Positions 38,716 through 53,335 of a DNA stretch of 64,000 nucleotides are shown here, in pieces. The notes beneath the pieces were generated by a model that saw only the letters and a program-made list of their open reading frames with translations, had not been told where the DNA came from and did not search any database. Positions within the stretch are counted from its first letter, which is position 1. Each line of letters begins with the position of its first letter. The DNA comes from Patagioenas fasciata. Lineage: Eukaryota > Chordata > Aves > Columbiformes > Columbidae. The stretch spans positions 46,145,501 to 46,209,500 of the forward strand of contig NC_092523.1 in NCBI RefSeq assembly GCF_037038585.1, in the 5' to 3' direction. The translations under genes were made by a program, and so were the position numbers.

Positions 38716-41700
38716 TTCTAATTAGTAGGGGGCTCAGAGTTTGAAAAAGACAAATATGCATGTTGAATAAAATGTCAAGTGAGGGAAAATAAAAGCACCC
38801 TGGTGAAAATTTGAAAAGGGTTAGATTTGACCTCAGGGCTGTTCCACAATTTCAGCCATCACAAACACTAAAGGACTCCTAAGAGCCCTCATGAGAGGTA
38901 TTTGTGGCAACAGCGAGAACTCTCAGGGTCAGTGGAGACACTACTAAAACAGAAGGAGGTAGAGATTAGCACTGACTGCTGCTTTAGTTACACCATTCAT
39001 GACATGAGTGTGGGTTCTTGCCGTGGATTCTGTGCAGCACTGTCCAGCCCAGATCTATGTGTTTTGAAGTCCTCCTGGTAATCTGAAGGGTTAATATCCC
39101 CTTCTCTCTCCTGAGTAAACACATAATTACTTGGTACTGCCAGGAATACTTCCTTGTGGTCAGAAAGGGTGTCCTCTCTCACTTGTGACAGTGGTGATCC
39201 AAATTTGTGTAGAAATATTTTGGTAGCCAGAAATTGTAAATTTTGGAGACAAGCACCAGATTTTCCTTTGCCTTTATTCATTTAATAGTGCAATTGAAAC
39301 TGCTGATGTTGTTTCTTGTCCTTGCTGGCTGAAGAATTATGTTGCTTGCAGGGGTAATTTTTCTTTGGAGTCAGAAAGCTGGTTTAACGAGCAACAACTT
39401 CAGCCAAAACTTTACACTGCAAGCTAAGTTTGAGAAATTGTTCTAAAAATTGCTGCAAAAAGAAAAAAATCACAGTCCTAAAGTACAAGCACAAAATGGA
39501 ATTTCTTACCATGCTGCAGATCATGACTGATCCTCTAATATTGTGCTTTGTATTAGAAAGACATTTTGTGTTATGAAGACATGAATATTTTCTCAGTGAA
39601 AACTAGATAGAAATACAATCACATCAACACTGATCTCCCATGGTTTAGAAACTGTGCAGTAAATACTGGAAACAACTAGAAGAATCAACATTTTTATTTG
39701 TTTTACATGATAATGCCCACAATAAAAAGTGCCAGTTTGGGAACGTTGTTCAGAATAACACTCGAGGGAGGAATCCTGCCAATGATAGCTGTATCAACAA
39801 ACATCAACAACAACACATATGCTTTTCTATAATTAGGACAATTTGCTTTATTTTTCAAAGCACAGTTTTGTTTTTATGGATTAATTGACATGGTAAACAT
39901 TCATGTTACCTTAAATTACTCAACCCTTGTTAATGTGAATGTATCTTCTCAGTTTTCACCAAATATGTAAATGTCTACCACAATCTCCCTGAAGTAGCTA
40001 CTAAACTGAGCCTTTGATAATGTTGAAGTAACATTCTTTTCAGCTTCTGCTCTCCTATAGCTCCTCCATCCTCTTTTGTGGTGTACTCCATTGCCCCCTG
40101 CCTCTCTCTAATGAGACGATCCACTGCTTGGCCTTCTGCTTCTATTTGCTTCCTGCTTGCTGATGCGGTGATTCACCACCCGGCCCAATCTCTGATCTAC
40201 AAATGTGTTAGACTGCCCACAGTCAAGGAGATGAGGCAGTGAAAAGAATTGCCAGGGGAAGTTAAACTAAGAATTTATACATCTTTAGAAAATGGTGTGA
40301 AGTCTCTTCAGCTCTATCAACCCAAAGAGTTTTTATGGCAATAGCTCCCATTTCTATGTGCCCTCCAACCTCTCTTTAAAAGCTGTAAAATTAAATACAA
40401 ACAAAATAATGAAATCTATAAACTTACCAGAAAAAGAAGGATGCCACCCGCCTTCAAGCAGAAATTGACGCTCTTAAGAAAGAAAAGAAACTCATTAAAC
40501 CCATTAGGAACTTTGCAATTAAGTGATTTTACACAGAAGCTGTCCCCACAGTGTGACATTACAAGATCCAAAGATAGGATAGGTAGAGAGAAGGAGATGT
40601 ATTGACATAAGATTTGAAAGCAGAACCAAGACAGCTGGCAGACAGAACAAATACCAAAGCTTTCTGTAAATATTCTGGGCAAATTAGTCTTATTCACTTG
40701 AATGCAGTGGAACTGTATTATTTACAACAGCTTAGTGTGAGGCCATCTGCCCCTTTTGCTTTAATTGGATGGGTAAGAAAAGAATAAGGGGGCTGTTTAG
40801 TGATAAAATTAAACATGAGCCATATTCTTTAGGAAAAGTCATATGGGACGATACACATGCCATTTCTCAGTGTGGCTGTATGTCAAACCTTTCTTTGGCT
40901 AGCAGGTTGCCACCTGTCAGTCTTTGCAAAGGTGCTTCTGCCAGTGTGTGGTGTCGTAATGAGATTCTACCATAGGAAAAAGAAAGGCTAATTAGTATCC
41001 TTTTGAAATTGTTGGCATGCACACACATACAAACCAATATTGACAAAACCTTGTACAATCTACTTTTGGATCAAAATACCTCTAGGCTTTACTAATAAGG
41101 CTCTGACTTCAAGAGTGCCTGGACTCTGATTTTATTCCTACCACATACTTAGGCTTTATTTTTTCATTCTTGTTAAGCATTAGGCTGTGACAAGAAGGTA
41201 CAGCACCCAACAGAGCTTCTTTTTGTTTCCTTTCAAAATTTATATTTGGAACTTTTTTAGTAGAAGGACTTGGTTTGGATTGTTAGCTTTGTAATTTTGA
41301 CTGACAACTGGGGGGACTTTATGATCCTCCGCATCCACATGAACATCTACTGTTGTGCATCAGCACACTTAGGAGATACAAATGCACATAAAAACTCTGT
41401 CATTTGGAGTTCCTCTCTCTTCTCCACACAGAAAATGCTACCTATATGTGTGCTCTCCCTCTCCTACTGTGAGATAAAGAGCCTTAATCTTCTCCTGGGC
41501 CCTGCATGATTGTCTTTTATCTCCTTAGCTGTGTTCCATATAATGACAGTGACATCACAGGATGGCTTTTTGCCTCTGTCCACATTACTTACAGATTAAT
41601 TAATGTCCTAAGTTTAGAATGTTTAGAAGGATTGAATTTTTACTTGGCAATTTTAGTTTGCATATATCATTTTTATCTTTTTCTTGGGATGTATATTTTT

Positions 41701-42829
41701 AGATCAATGACCTTTTGGATGTATGATTCATGCTGATTTAATTTTTTCCAGCTGGTACATTTTCTCTTACACTGATACAAATGCAGTGAAATTGATACTT
41801 TCGCAATGAAACCAGCCATTACACACCTGTGCTCTCAATTATTTTATTGGAAATAAATATATTTTCTCTTCTTCTATTCTCTATTTTTTCCCAAAATGTC
41901 TGTAATAACCTTTCAGGAAAAAGCCCTATATAAATAAAAAGCCCAAGCACCTGTACACTAATACCAGCTGTCACAGAGCAGGAGCTATAAAGAATTTCAG
42001 ATATTGAGCTCATGGGGCTGAGTCTAAATGCACAAAGTGTGGATCTTACTTTCTGTGAAATGCTGTTAGGAATTTTTAAAGAGCTGGCTATATAAATCAA
42101 AAAGTAATCAGGAAATACTCTGTAAATGCAAACAAAGAGATTGGTTGTCCATTATTTGGGAAGATGCTATTGTTTGCTGTCTGCGAAATGTTTCTAAAAA
42201 TGTTACGCACGCATTCAGATTTTATATGTATTATCATGATAATGGTAATTCTGGAAGTATTTAGTTACCTGTTAATACCTAATGTCCACCATTAGCTACA
42301 GTATCAGAGAAAATACAGATGCATCTTTTGGGAAGCAGAATCAGTCCCCTCTTATTTGAGTGATCACTCACATGCTATAAATAGTGAGCAGCCAATATGA
42401 ATAGTTTGCTAACCACCTACAATCTGAATTTTTCTGAAAAAAAGTATTCAACAAATACGTAAGGACTAATGATTACACATGTAGAAAACAGCATTAGTTT
42501 GTACATACCTATAGATGACAAAGAACTACAATTTCAAAAAGCTGTTGGGCCAGATTCCACCATCATTCTTGCTTACGTCAATTGTTCATTTCTTCCACAG
42601 ATTTTCTGCTCACATCTGTGGGATCACCTTCAAAGCAAATACATAACAGAAATGGCCTTAATCTTCAGGGGAACAAAAGACTTGGCGGAGAAAAAGGAGA
42701 CATCTTTTGTTGTAGTAATAATACTTGCTTCTGACTCTGAGCTCACACTACTCTGTATCACACAAAGCCTTAATGCAATCAATGTAATCATACTTATGCA
42801 AAATCAAAACAGGCAGTATAATACAATAA
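38716..42829. other. Intergenic DNA, no gene recognised
   Basis: Mostly AT-rich. A 94-codon minus frame at 38,997-39,281 is unremarkable. No known repeat or RNA gene seen. Confidence 0.5.
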
Positions 42830-42925
42830 TTTAGGAAGGGACCTCTGGAGGTCACGTAGTCCAATCATGTGATCAAAACAAGATCCAACTTCAAAGCAAG
42901 GCCGGGTTGATGTTAGATCATGTCA
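42830..42925 (-). mobile_element. CR1 3' tail fragment
   Basis: AGGAAGGGACCTCTGGAGGT followed by CGTAGTCCAATC and CAAGATCCAACTTCAAAGCA is the reverse complement of the CR1 3' end. Only about 95 bp remain, so it is a severely 5'-truncated or eroded copy. Confidence 0.8.
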
Positions 42926-45900
42926 AAAAATAAATTCACCTGGTGACAAAAATCATGATTGTTCTCTGATACTTTTAAGTTATACCAATTATTATACACA
43001 ATACCATTTAAAGCACGTAACTGTTCATTTGAATGATTTTGTTTTGCGGCTTGCTTTTATCACCTTTATCAAAAGTGATTAATCATTGGCCCTTCTCACA
43101 GAGGAGAGATCATATTTAATCTTGTCTATTAACACCTAAAAAACCCCAAATTTTGGCTGCTGAATGAGTTCAAGAGGGCTTCAGTATGGACAAAGCCAAG
43201 CAGCTTAACAACAGCATTGTCTAATACAAGAAAAGGGCTAAAAGCATTCTTGGGGTAATGTCTTGGACTGTTAACACTGAGCTTTCAGGCTCTGTGTTTA
43301 AAATCTTTAAAAATGCTAGAGACTTATAAGTATTTCAGGCGTAAAACAAAACTAAAATGAAGGAGTGGGATGAAAATAAAAATAAACAGAGACCTTCACA
43401 CCTTCACTGTGCAAATATAGCATCGTAATAGTAGTAGCAGTCTGACACTGGTGGTGATTAGAGCTGTATTTGGTATATAACTTACATGAAAAATTGAGCT
43501 CCAGAAATTAGAAAGCTACAGTAAAACACACAGGCTAATAAAGAATTCATCACAACATTAGTATGAATGACCCAGAATGTTGGTGAAACAGCTAACATGA
43601 AAAACTTCATAATATAACATTTTTAAGATGGCAATAAAAATACTAGATGCTTTATATTTGCATTGATAGTCTCAGTTTATATGTGTTTTATTAACTGAAA
43701 GAATTGAGTCTTCGTGAATTACAAGTTAAACTATTTTAATTTCACAAATAAGAATCTCTGCCATAAAAATCTAAGCTGGAGACTGAATTTTGCTGAGCTA
43801 GATCATTCCAAATAATTAATCAGTATCCCTACAATTAATGATTCTAATTAACGGATTAGGCCACAAAAGGGATTACTGCTTTAGCAGCCACTTACGCGAT
43901 TGCTGCATACCAGAAAAAAGGGCTCTGCAGGGCTGGTGCAGATCCTCACACAGGCGGACAGGAGGAGTTGAAAGGGTTTGAGGCTGAGTGCGAGGGAGCG
44001 TTTTCCTCCCATGGCCCCTCAGGGGAAGGGTGAGAACTCACAAGAGAGGTCCAGTCCACCAGGTGGGCTTCCCTGGAGCAGCTGAAGGCAGCAATAGTCT
44101 TCCCAGGCTGCTCTGAGGCTGGTACAGCCACACATTACTTATTGCTATTGCTTAATTGCAAATTGATGAATAACAGTCTGGATGACTGTGTTTGTGATAC
44201 CAATTTAGCTCTTAGACAAGAACTTGGGGTCAGATGACAAGCTTCCTGTTCATGTGAAGTTTCATTGGTTATTTCACCAGAATGGATGAGAGAGTAAAGC
44301 TTAGTTGTGGATCTGTAAATCTTTGGTGTTCAGAGTCCACAAAATGTTTGCGTGTTTACAGCATGCAAAAAGTATATGATTAAGGTAGGAAAGCTTTCCT
44401 TGGGTGAAAATAAAATATCAGCCTTTGTTGTTACTGTGGTTTAGTGATTTGCTTCTGATCAGGGATTAGAAATGCTCAGTAAGGATCTCTCAGCCATTAG
44501 AGCTTCAGCTCCCTGCATTCCATGTGAGATGGTTTAGATGTTATTATTCTTGGATTAAAGCAAAATACATATCACAACTGAGGAAGAGAAATATGCAATT
44601 TCCTATATATGAAGTAAATAAAGGAATTTATATCTGGAAAAAGAAACATTTTGTTTTTCATGTTCACATGCAATCTCACATTGCAGATCTGGTTTTGGTC
44701 ACATTATAATATCCCTTTATAGGAAAAGTTCCAAATGGATTTGAAAAAGAAAGGTGCTCATTTTGTGTCCTGAGTTTTCAGTCCTTTCTGCGGTGTCCGC
44801 CTTCTGTTTGTAACCAGTTTGCTGGAGAGCTGTTGAAACTCAACTATGCATTTTTGATGTTGAAGTAGTAAAATTAACTTCCTGAGATAGCAGGAAATTA
44901 ATGAAAAATGTGCCTAAATCACAGCACTACTAATAAGAATTTTAAGGACTAAACTTCCCCTTGTTTTCTGTGGGTGGTCAGCAAGAAGTGTTCCTGCTCT
45001 CCTAAACTTTGCATCCTACCTTCCTCCACTCTTGGTAAAGACTCCGTGTAAACAGCAAAATTCAAAAGACTAGTGAGGAGGTGTAGGGTAAGAGTTGCTC
45101 CATGGATCATTAGAAGAAGAATTCACTGAGGGCTATTAAATATAAATAGAAAGCCATTCACCCATAGCTCAGGAACATTCTGTGTTACACACAGTTGTAG
45201 GGTGAGAAAACTTTCTGAGGAAAATGAGCTATATACTTTTGGTGCTACCAGTGACTGAGACAGGATGTTGAGGTAGACAGACCTTTGATATATTCTGATA
45301 TTCATACAATTTTATTACCTCGACTGCACTAAATGGAGTGAACAGTGGTGAAGAGTGTGCAACTAGTGAAATACTAGAATTTACAAGAGTACCTGGATCA
45401 CAACTGAAGTCTGTTGTTCCTTACCACACATGAGTCCACTGCGAAGAACCAAACAGAAAATCAGTACAAGTATAAACAGATAGGAATTAAACAAAACTCA
45501 TATTATTAAAGGCATAGAACAAGTGGTGCAAATTCAGAAAGATAGTTGTTTTGCCTGTAAGGATGTTTTTAAAAGACTGATGTGTTTACTCTTTCCAAGC
45601 CCAGCACGTATTTCTTGAAAGGGACATTCTGGAGAAAAATACAGTTTATAAATATATTATGTGGTTATTATCTTTTGTGACAGGTGGACAGAAGGTCAAT
45701 TACCAAAAATGTTTACCTTTACGGTTTGAGAATTGAGATTTTGTGTGTGTTTCATCAATGGCAGAGCTGTAAAGAGTGCTGAGGGATTTGATTTTTAAAA
45801 CAAAATAAAAGTTAAAATCTCATGAATTTGGAAAGGCAGCAGCATCTAGTCAGATGTCTCTGATTAATTTTACGAAGGCATGACCTCTTTAACCTCTCTC

Positions 45901-46682
45901 TCAATTTCAGTTCCCAGAAGAAAATCAAAGCCTCATGGCAAAATTTTCATAAGAAAAAAATCTTGGGAAGAATATGGCTGGCTGATAGACCTAAAATCCT
46001 GTGTGGAAGAACAAGGCAATGGTGGAAAGAGTTGTTTGTAAAGGCAAATGCTCTGTTGTTAGGTTCAGATGATCTCAGGAACACACTCTGACATCCTGTG
46101 CTGTAGGAGCAGATGCATGAACTTGCCCAAAGGGAGTGAGACAACACTTTTCTGGACCTTGCTGATGAGTAAGAACAGTCTGATTATTTAATACGGGTAG
46201 AGTTCCAGGGCATCAGCTGCACCTTCTCTTCCAGATGGAACTGCAGTTCTGATCCACATTACCTATTTAAAACAGATAACATTGGAGCAATTATGACTTG
46301 CATAAATGTGTTTTTTCTGTGGACCACAGCCAATTACCAGTAATGTGATACTCAGCAGAGAGGATGTACCTGTCAGTGTCTTCCTTTATTACAGATTATT
46401 TGAAAAATTGATAATAAGATCACTCAGTTTTAAGTGCTCACCGCTTCCAAAGCTTCATTTCCTTAAGAAAGCCTTTGCTAAATCTCACAGAGAGATGACA
46501 AAATACTGTTCAGTGCTTAGAGGTTTCTTCTAGTAACTGGGATCTCTGCTTTCTGGGAATAACTTTGAAAACACTCTGTTGTCATGGTTAATGAATCAAT
46601 TAATATTTGCTTAGACCCTGGGTTAGTTTTCATAGAACTTGTATAACACTAAGTGGTCCTTTTCATGTTCAGGACCAAGGTT

Positions 46683-46738
46683 TTACAATTTAGTTCCTTT
46701 CTTAATCTGATTACAATTTAGTTCCTTTCTTAATCTGA
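46683..46738. repeat. 28-bp exact tandem duplication
   Basis: Two adjacent identical copies (46,683-46,710 and 46,711-46,738) begin TTACAATTTAGTTCCTTTCT. There is no mismatch, so the duplication is young or a sequencing/assembly artefact. Confidence 0.93.
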
Positions 46739-49700
46739 TTACCATCTCTAACCTAGAAAACAAAAGTATTATACCTATTCAAATACTTCCTCTCAGATGC
46801 CAGCAGAATGTGCCTAGGTATGTGCCACAAAATTAAGGATAGCAGAATCCACATAATTCAAACTCAGTTCTCCTTAGCATATGATTGTATTTATGTCTGC
46901 CAAACCCTGAATCTTAGAACTGTGTATGTTCCATCAGTCCTCCTTAATAAGCCGTACATTTCATCATCACCTCACTATAACTTGAGAGACTGCAGGCATC
47001 ACAAGAACCTTTAGCACATTCTTATATCTTTTCTCACTCAGTTAGAAGAAAGGAGAAATAATCTGGATATCTGAAACCTGGTTTCTAAGTACAAACCTCT
47101 GCCCTTCAAAAATATATTCAACCATTGCAAATCTTTTTTAAGTCAGCGAGAGGTACAAAGTAATAAATGGTATAGGAAAAAATTAAATTAGAAGTGATTT
47201 AAGTACTACATCCGAGTTCAAAACACTTGGATGATTCCCCATGGAACATGTTATGGTTTTTGTCCCATGTGAAAGGAAGCTAAAGCTAATTATAGAACAT
47301 AGCACTGGGCAAGCAAATAAATCAAGCTTTGTACTGCTGAATTCTCACATCTGCAAATTAACAACTATGAGTCTGTTAATATAGAGTCTTGTTACAACAA
47401 AACAATACCAAATGTAAGTATAGTTGCTTATCTTAGGATAAGAAGATGTAATCCCAAAGGAAATGTCTACTTCACAAGTATTCGTAGCCATGGGCTAAAT
47501 CACCACACACAGAAGAGTGCATTAGGAGGAGACTACTAGCTCAGTATATAACATTTGGCAAAACTCTGTTCACAGTATCTCTGTTAAACATGGGTATACA
47601 GCATATGATTTCAGCAGTGGAAATATAATCTCAAATACTGAGGTTGACATATTATTATATCCTCTATATTATATGTGTAGTATAATGTGCATTCAGTAAC
47701 TGGTATAAATAGGGATCATACAAAAAATAATATGTAAGTATATAGATGATTATGTGTGTATAAGAGAGACAGAGAGAAACAAAGACATAGAGAAAACCAT
47801 GCAAATAGTCTTCCAAACAGTAACATTCCCAGAAGATAGCACTAAAATTTCCATGTAACTGAAACTGTGAAAAAAGTCTATATACTCTTTGCACATTCAA
47901 GAACCCATAGCACAGAAATGGTGCAGTCACCTCCATAGGTGCAAGCCAGGTTGATTAGCAAACTATTTGAACATTCACATTGATGGAGTAGTTTAAGCAA
48001 TCACATTGGCCGCTGGCTTGCATGGTTCATCCACTCAGAAAAGTTGCTAAATGTTTTTCTGTTTGCCAGCAGTAAGCATTTTCAGGTAGAAATGGAGAAA
48101 ACACTATAACAGCAAAAATCACCTGTGTGGAGACTGGTTTTGAGGCTGAGTACTGTACTATGCAGTATATAATTGAATGTTCATTGCAGGACTTGGCTGT
48201 AAGGCTCATTTTCCCTAATTTAAAAGGCATGTAATATTTACTTGCTGCTAATTCGCTTGGTTGTTTGCAAGAATCATTCATCAACAGCAAGATCGCACTC
48301 TGTACGCTTGTAATCCTCTATAATGTCACCAGCACTGTTATTATGGGGAAAGAAAGGCACCACATGAACATAAAACTGGGACAGTTACTTTTTCTCTCCC
48401 CACTTTGAAGAACCAGAGCTCATATACAATTTTAACTCTCCCTATTTTGTTCTTTAGCTTTGTTTCTGCCTACTTGGCTATTATCTCTCAAGAGTAGGTA
48501 GGGTGGCATCATAGCCCTGAGGAATGGCTCTCATTACAAGACGTTTCAAGATTACTCCAGCTTTTCTCAAACTAATGCATTTAGCCTCAAGCCAAAAGAA
48601 CAAAAAAAACAACCACACCATCCCCCAGCCACACGAAATCATACTTGGGTGCTTTACTCCATTGATTTAAATGTGAAACAGATAGGTACCTAAATACCTT
48701 TCTGGAGTTGGATTTTTTTTTCTATATGTTGTATCTGACTGCAACACGGGATAGCTTTCTCTAGGCATTGTAGCTTCTAGTATAGCAGACGTCAGCTGCT
48801 AAGTACATATGCAGAGTTATCAACAAGGTTTGTACAACACGGAGAGAAGTCTTTGCAGTCCTGACTTCATCAGTCTTTCTATCCGTATTGGGCAAGATTA
48901 AAGCCAGCTGAGATAGCTAGTGGAGGAGGCAGGGAATTGTGTAAGAGCAGCCTTTCTGCGCTCACTTAACAGCTTGCCAAAATCCAACCCTGGGTAAAGC
49001 CGTTCATTACACCACGTTAAGCCACAGATAGAAGACAGGAACTCAACACCCAAAGAAAGTGTTCTCACTGAGATTACTACAGCAGTAAAGAATTAGAGAA
49101 TCTCTCAGCATTGCCCAAGCTCTGAACCCTTCACAGATCATTACAGACGTGCTGCTAAAACCAGCAGTGCAGAATTAGGCCACCACTGAACATTTTAAAT
49201 AATCTCGAATGTACGGATTAGCATATATGAAAGCCACTACCTTTTATTGCACCGAATCCAGTTTGCTTAAGCATATATAATGGACATCACATCATTGGTG
49301 ATTTTCCTCTTTTTTGAATAAGCTAGATGCTGCCTGAAATGTATGAAAAAGATGGAAAAAGCCCAGGACTTTTACCAGGGCCTTCTTTCAGCAGCTGGCC
49401 ACACAAATTAGAACAGGAAGTTAGAAGGAAAGAGATTGGTTTTGGTAGATCCCCACTGATTTCCAAGGATGTCTTGGTGATTTTGGAGAGAAAATGAGAA
49501 ACAAAAACTAAGTAGACAGTGCTACAGATAATCCTATTAGATCTGTAGTAGGTACTCCTGTATAGTAAGCCATCAGCATCTGTCAGTGCCACTACCACTC
49601 AAAAGATATCGTGAAGTGAACTGTGCTGCTTATTATTAGCTGTGTCTGAGTTGCATGGTGTTTCCCTAGGTGATTTAGAAATACAGTTGGCATATTTTAT

Positions 49701-52700
49701 TTGAATTAGATAACTGTGTATTTGGAAAAAAACAAAACCAAAGACAAAACCAGAAGAAGTCTAAAAGAAAGAGGCAACAGTCTTGCCTAAGAAAAACACT
49801 GCACAATCCATTTAGCAATTTACTGCAATGCAAATGTGTCTCTCACATCATTAGCAAAAAGAGTTCTTTTGAAACATTTCAACTTTGAAAAATAGCAGAA
49901 AAAGATCTGTGTGTGATCATTACCTCCTCTTGATCTGCATTCCATTATTCTTCCACTACAGGAAAAAATGTTTTGATACAAAGCTACATACAATTCCCAG
50001 CTGTATTTTTTCATGAAATGGCTTTCATAGCTCACAGTTCTACTATCAGGAAAAGATTTTCAGCAGCTAGGTGAATGCATTCTGCTTTGTTGATACTGCC
50101 TGTTAATTGTGCATCTAAAGCTTCCAACGCTATAGAACTATAAAGCTTCAGAAAATAACATTGGTGGGAAGTGCAGTTGCTATACTATGGATAATTCATA
50201 AGCAACAGATGAAAAGGATCATGCTGGTTCCTCTCATGAAGTATTCCAGGATCTGTTTTCAATGCAGAGAGTCCAATGATTAAATAGGTAGGTAGGCAGT
50301 CAGGTGCTTAGATAGATGTTGTAGTATGAATTTATGTGTATGCATATATGGGTTTACTGCCAGGTTGCAAGTAGTTTTTAAACCACTTGTTTCAACATCA
50401 GGAAAGAGTAGGTTCAGCATCAGCCACTGTCCTCTTAAAGGTACAAGTATTGTAGCTAAGAAATTAAAATTGGTGGCGAAAGTTCATGTTACAAATGTAT
50501 CTTCCAGATACATTTTAAAAATACCATTTTCAAGTATTAATCTTTCTTTGTAATGCCTCAGTGTGTTGAGTTTGTACCTAGAAATGTTTGCATGCACCTC
50601 AGACATTTAGAACGTATATTCATGGCATATGGTATTGCTGGCAAGAAATACCAGTGTTATTGCTGACTGAATTTTCTTCAAGAATGGAACAGTGCAGCTG
50701 TTAGCATGATCCCAGAGTACCAAAGATAGATAGCTCTCCTTCCCACTTCCCCAAATAGCCTGGGCGGACCTATGTAACAGAAAATGCAATTTCCATCACC
50801 TAATCTGAAAGTACACATGTATGAAAACGTACTCAGAGGAGGCACCATCTCTTTCCTGAAGAGTACAGAGTCAAAAACACTCACACATAAAGAGCTCAGT
50901 TATCCCCTCTCTCCCCCCTGTGCTGTCACCTTCCCACCACATCCAGCCCAGATCCTTCTGCACTGAGATGCTGCTACTCTCTCCCTTATTCCCTCCCGTG
51001 ACAGAGGTTTGGCACTTGGATCCTCTCCCACCCTCCATGTGTCTCTGGACTGCCCATTAGTTTCCGGTTGGGATTTTCCTCTGACAAAAGAGGCTGAAGA
51101 GCCCCGGCACAGAGAACCAGGCTTAGGTAGCTTTAGATAATCCCCTAAACCGATGACTAATCAATTTGAAAAAGAAATAGTAAATGGAAAGATCACTGGA
51201 AGCACAGATTTGGGTTGATTACATTTGCTGTTAAACTAACGCTCAGTAATCTTAACAGCTGAAAAATTTCAAATCAGTTACAGGGGCTATAAACTAAGTC
51301 ACAAGACGGAAGGAAGGAAACATGGAGAACAAGAAAAGATGAACTGTTAAGCTTCTTTTGCAAATACCAAGTTTGATTTAATGTTCCAGATTACTGACTT
51401 GGATTATTTGATTCCAAGTGCTGAGGTTAATCAACACTTTTTAACAAGTCTGAAGGAAATGTTCTTTCCATAGCCCTTGTAGAGATGACATAAAAGTACA
51501 CAACAATATTAATAGTAGGGCAAGTCAATATAATCATTAATCCGCAAGAAAAATATAGCGTAGCACAGTCTCCATAGAAACTACACAAAGTCTGGAGCTT
51601 ATATTCTGCAGGTCTCCCTGGTGTTGCCACTGTAGAGCTGAGCGTGCAGCCCCTGCCATGACCAGTGGACACCTGTTGGCTGGCCTAGAAAGGGGAAAAG
51701 GGTGCAAAAGTGTCCTCCCTTAAAATGGCTCTCTTTTACAGGAGCAGCTAAGTACAGTGCATCTGAAGCTGAGAAATCCAGGGGACCAATCTACAAGTTC
51801 TTCAGTGATCTACCCATTTATATGCTAAACAGAAAACAAGAAATGCCCAACTAGATGTTACAATCACCTACATATTTCTTTGGAAGTTGGTCTGTTGTAG
51901 TTACCTCTACTGTGTTATCATAAATACACTTGTTGCCTGTAGTGTACGGAGAAAAAATGCCACGGAATGGATCCTTTACTAAAAAAAGAACTACAAAGGG
52001 CAGCTGTTATCAAATGCTTAAACCTTTTACAGAACACCGAAATACCATGGATGTTCTTCAGATCCTTCTGCTTCCTGTGCAGCACTGCCTCTGATGGATA
52101 CCAGCTCTCACTTACGATGTCTGAATTTTTTTCACTGGGTAAGAGCATAAGTTAGTGAAAAACAGACTATAGAAATCCTCCAAAGTTACACCACCATAGA
52201 ATTTTTACGTGTCTTTGTGTCACTAGCGCAGCTCCTGCTCCTACATATCCAAAATGAGAGTAATAATTCCGTCAATTGTAGATTTTAAAAGATTAAGCAA
52301 TACAGTTAGTGTGCTCCCAATGGGGCCTAGTTTTGCTACACTTATTCAAGTAATCATACATCTTTACTCGCTGAAGCTACTTGCATCATAAAGTTCTATT
52401 TTCATTAGGATAACAATAGCAAGACAGGCCTGGCAGCTCTGTTATCCTTTAAATCTTCCTGCCTTTGCGTAACTAGAATAGCACTGAAAATTAAAAGGAG
52501 ACAAGGGAGGAATATAGACGCAAAAAGCAGGAGCAGACATTGTTATTGTCAGTGAGAATTAGTCAGTCAATCTTTCTGACCACAAAGCAATTTAATTTGG
52601 CCTTTTACTGCATCCATTTTCTCTGATTAATTTTAATGATGTCAGACTTTTTGTCCCTTGGGGCTGGAAGGCTGCGGGACATTGTCCAAGTCTTTCACCC

Positions 52701-53321
52701 AAGCCCCTGCATCCGCCTCGCTGCTGATCCTGCAGGTGGAAGCAGCTGGAGTCCTGACACTTCTCAAACACGCAGGTGAAAACCTGACAAGGGTTCTTCC
52801 TCTCCCTGTGAAATGTGCCGTAACATTAAAGGCCTGGGTTACTGCTCAGCACTTAACAGCTGTTGGCTTTTCCTGACAGCATTAATACAGAATTAGACAC
52901 AGATGTCTCCACAGGGAGAGATGTTTAATGAAATTGCAGGTCTGCAAGGTTTCTATCAAAGGTGTTTATTCAACCAGAGCTCACATCTGCAGGATTTTAA
53001 AAGAAGAATGCATCTATATACAAAAGATAGCAGTAGCTCGAGTCATTTGCACACAAAATGACTCCACTTGATGTGAGAAGGTTTGCATTTTCTGACTCCC
53101 CTAACAGGAAGTCTAATCTGCTGTCACCAATACATACAAGCGTTGCCTGTTTGAAAAGTTCATTGGCTGTTACTAAGACCAAACACAACACCGAGACAGC
53201 TGTGTCTCATTCCTCTGTGTTCCAATGCTTTTCCTTAAAATCACATCAAGTACTACTAACAAAAAAAGGCAGCTTAAAAAATAAAGCTTAAAAGAACTTT
53301 AACAATAAAGGAGCCTTCCCT

Positions 53322-53335
53322 CCCCCCCCCCCCCC
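53322..53335. repeat. C14 homopolymer
   Basis: Fourteen consecutive C residues lie in a pyrimidine-rich stretch. The complementary G14 is prone to quadruplex formation and to sequencing length errors. Confidence 0.9.
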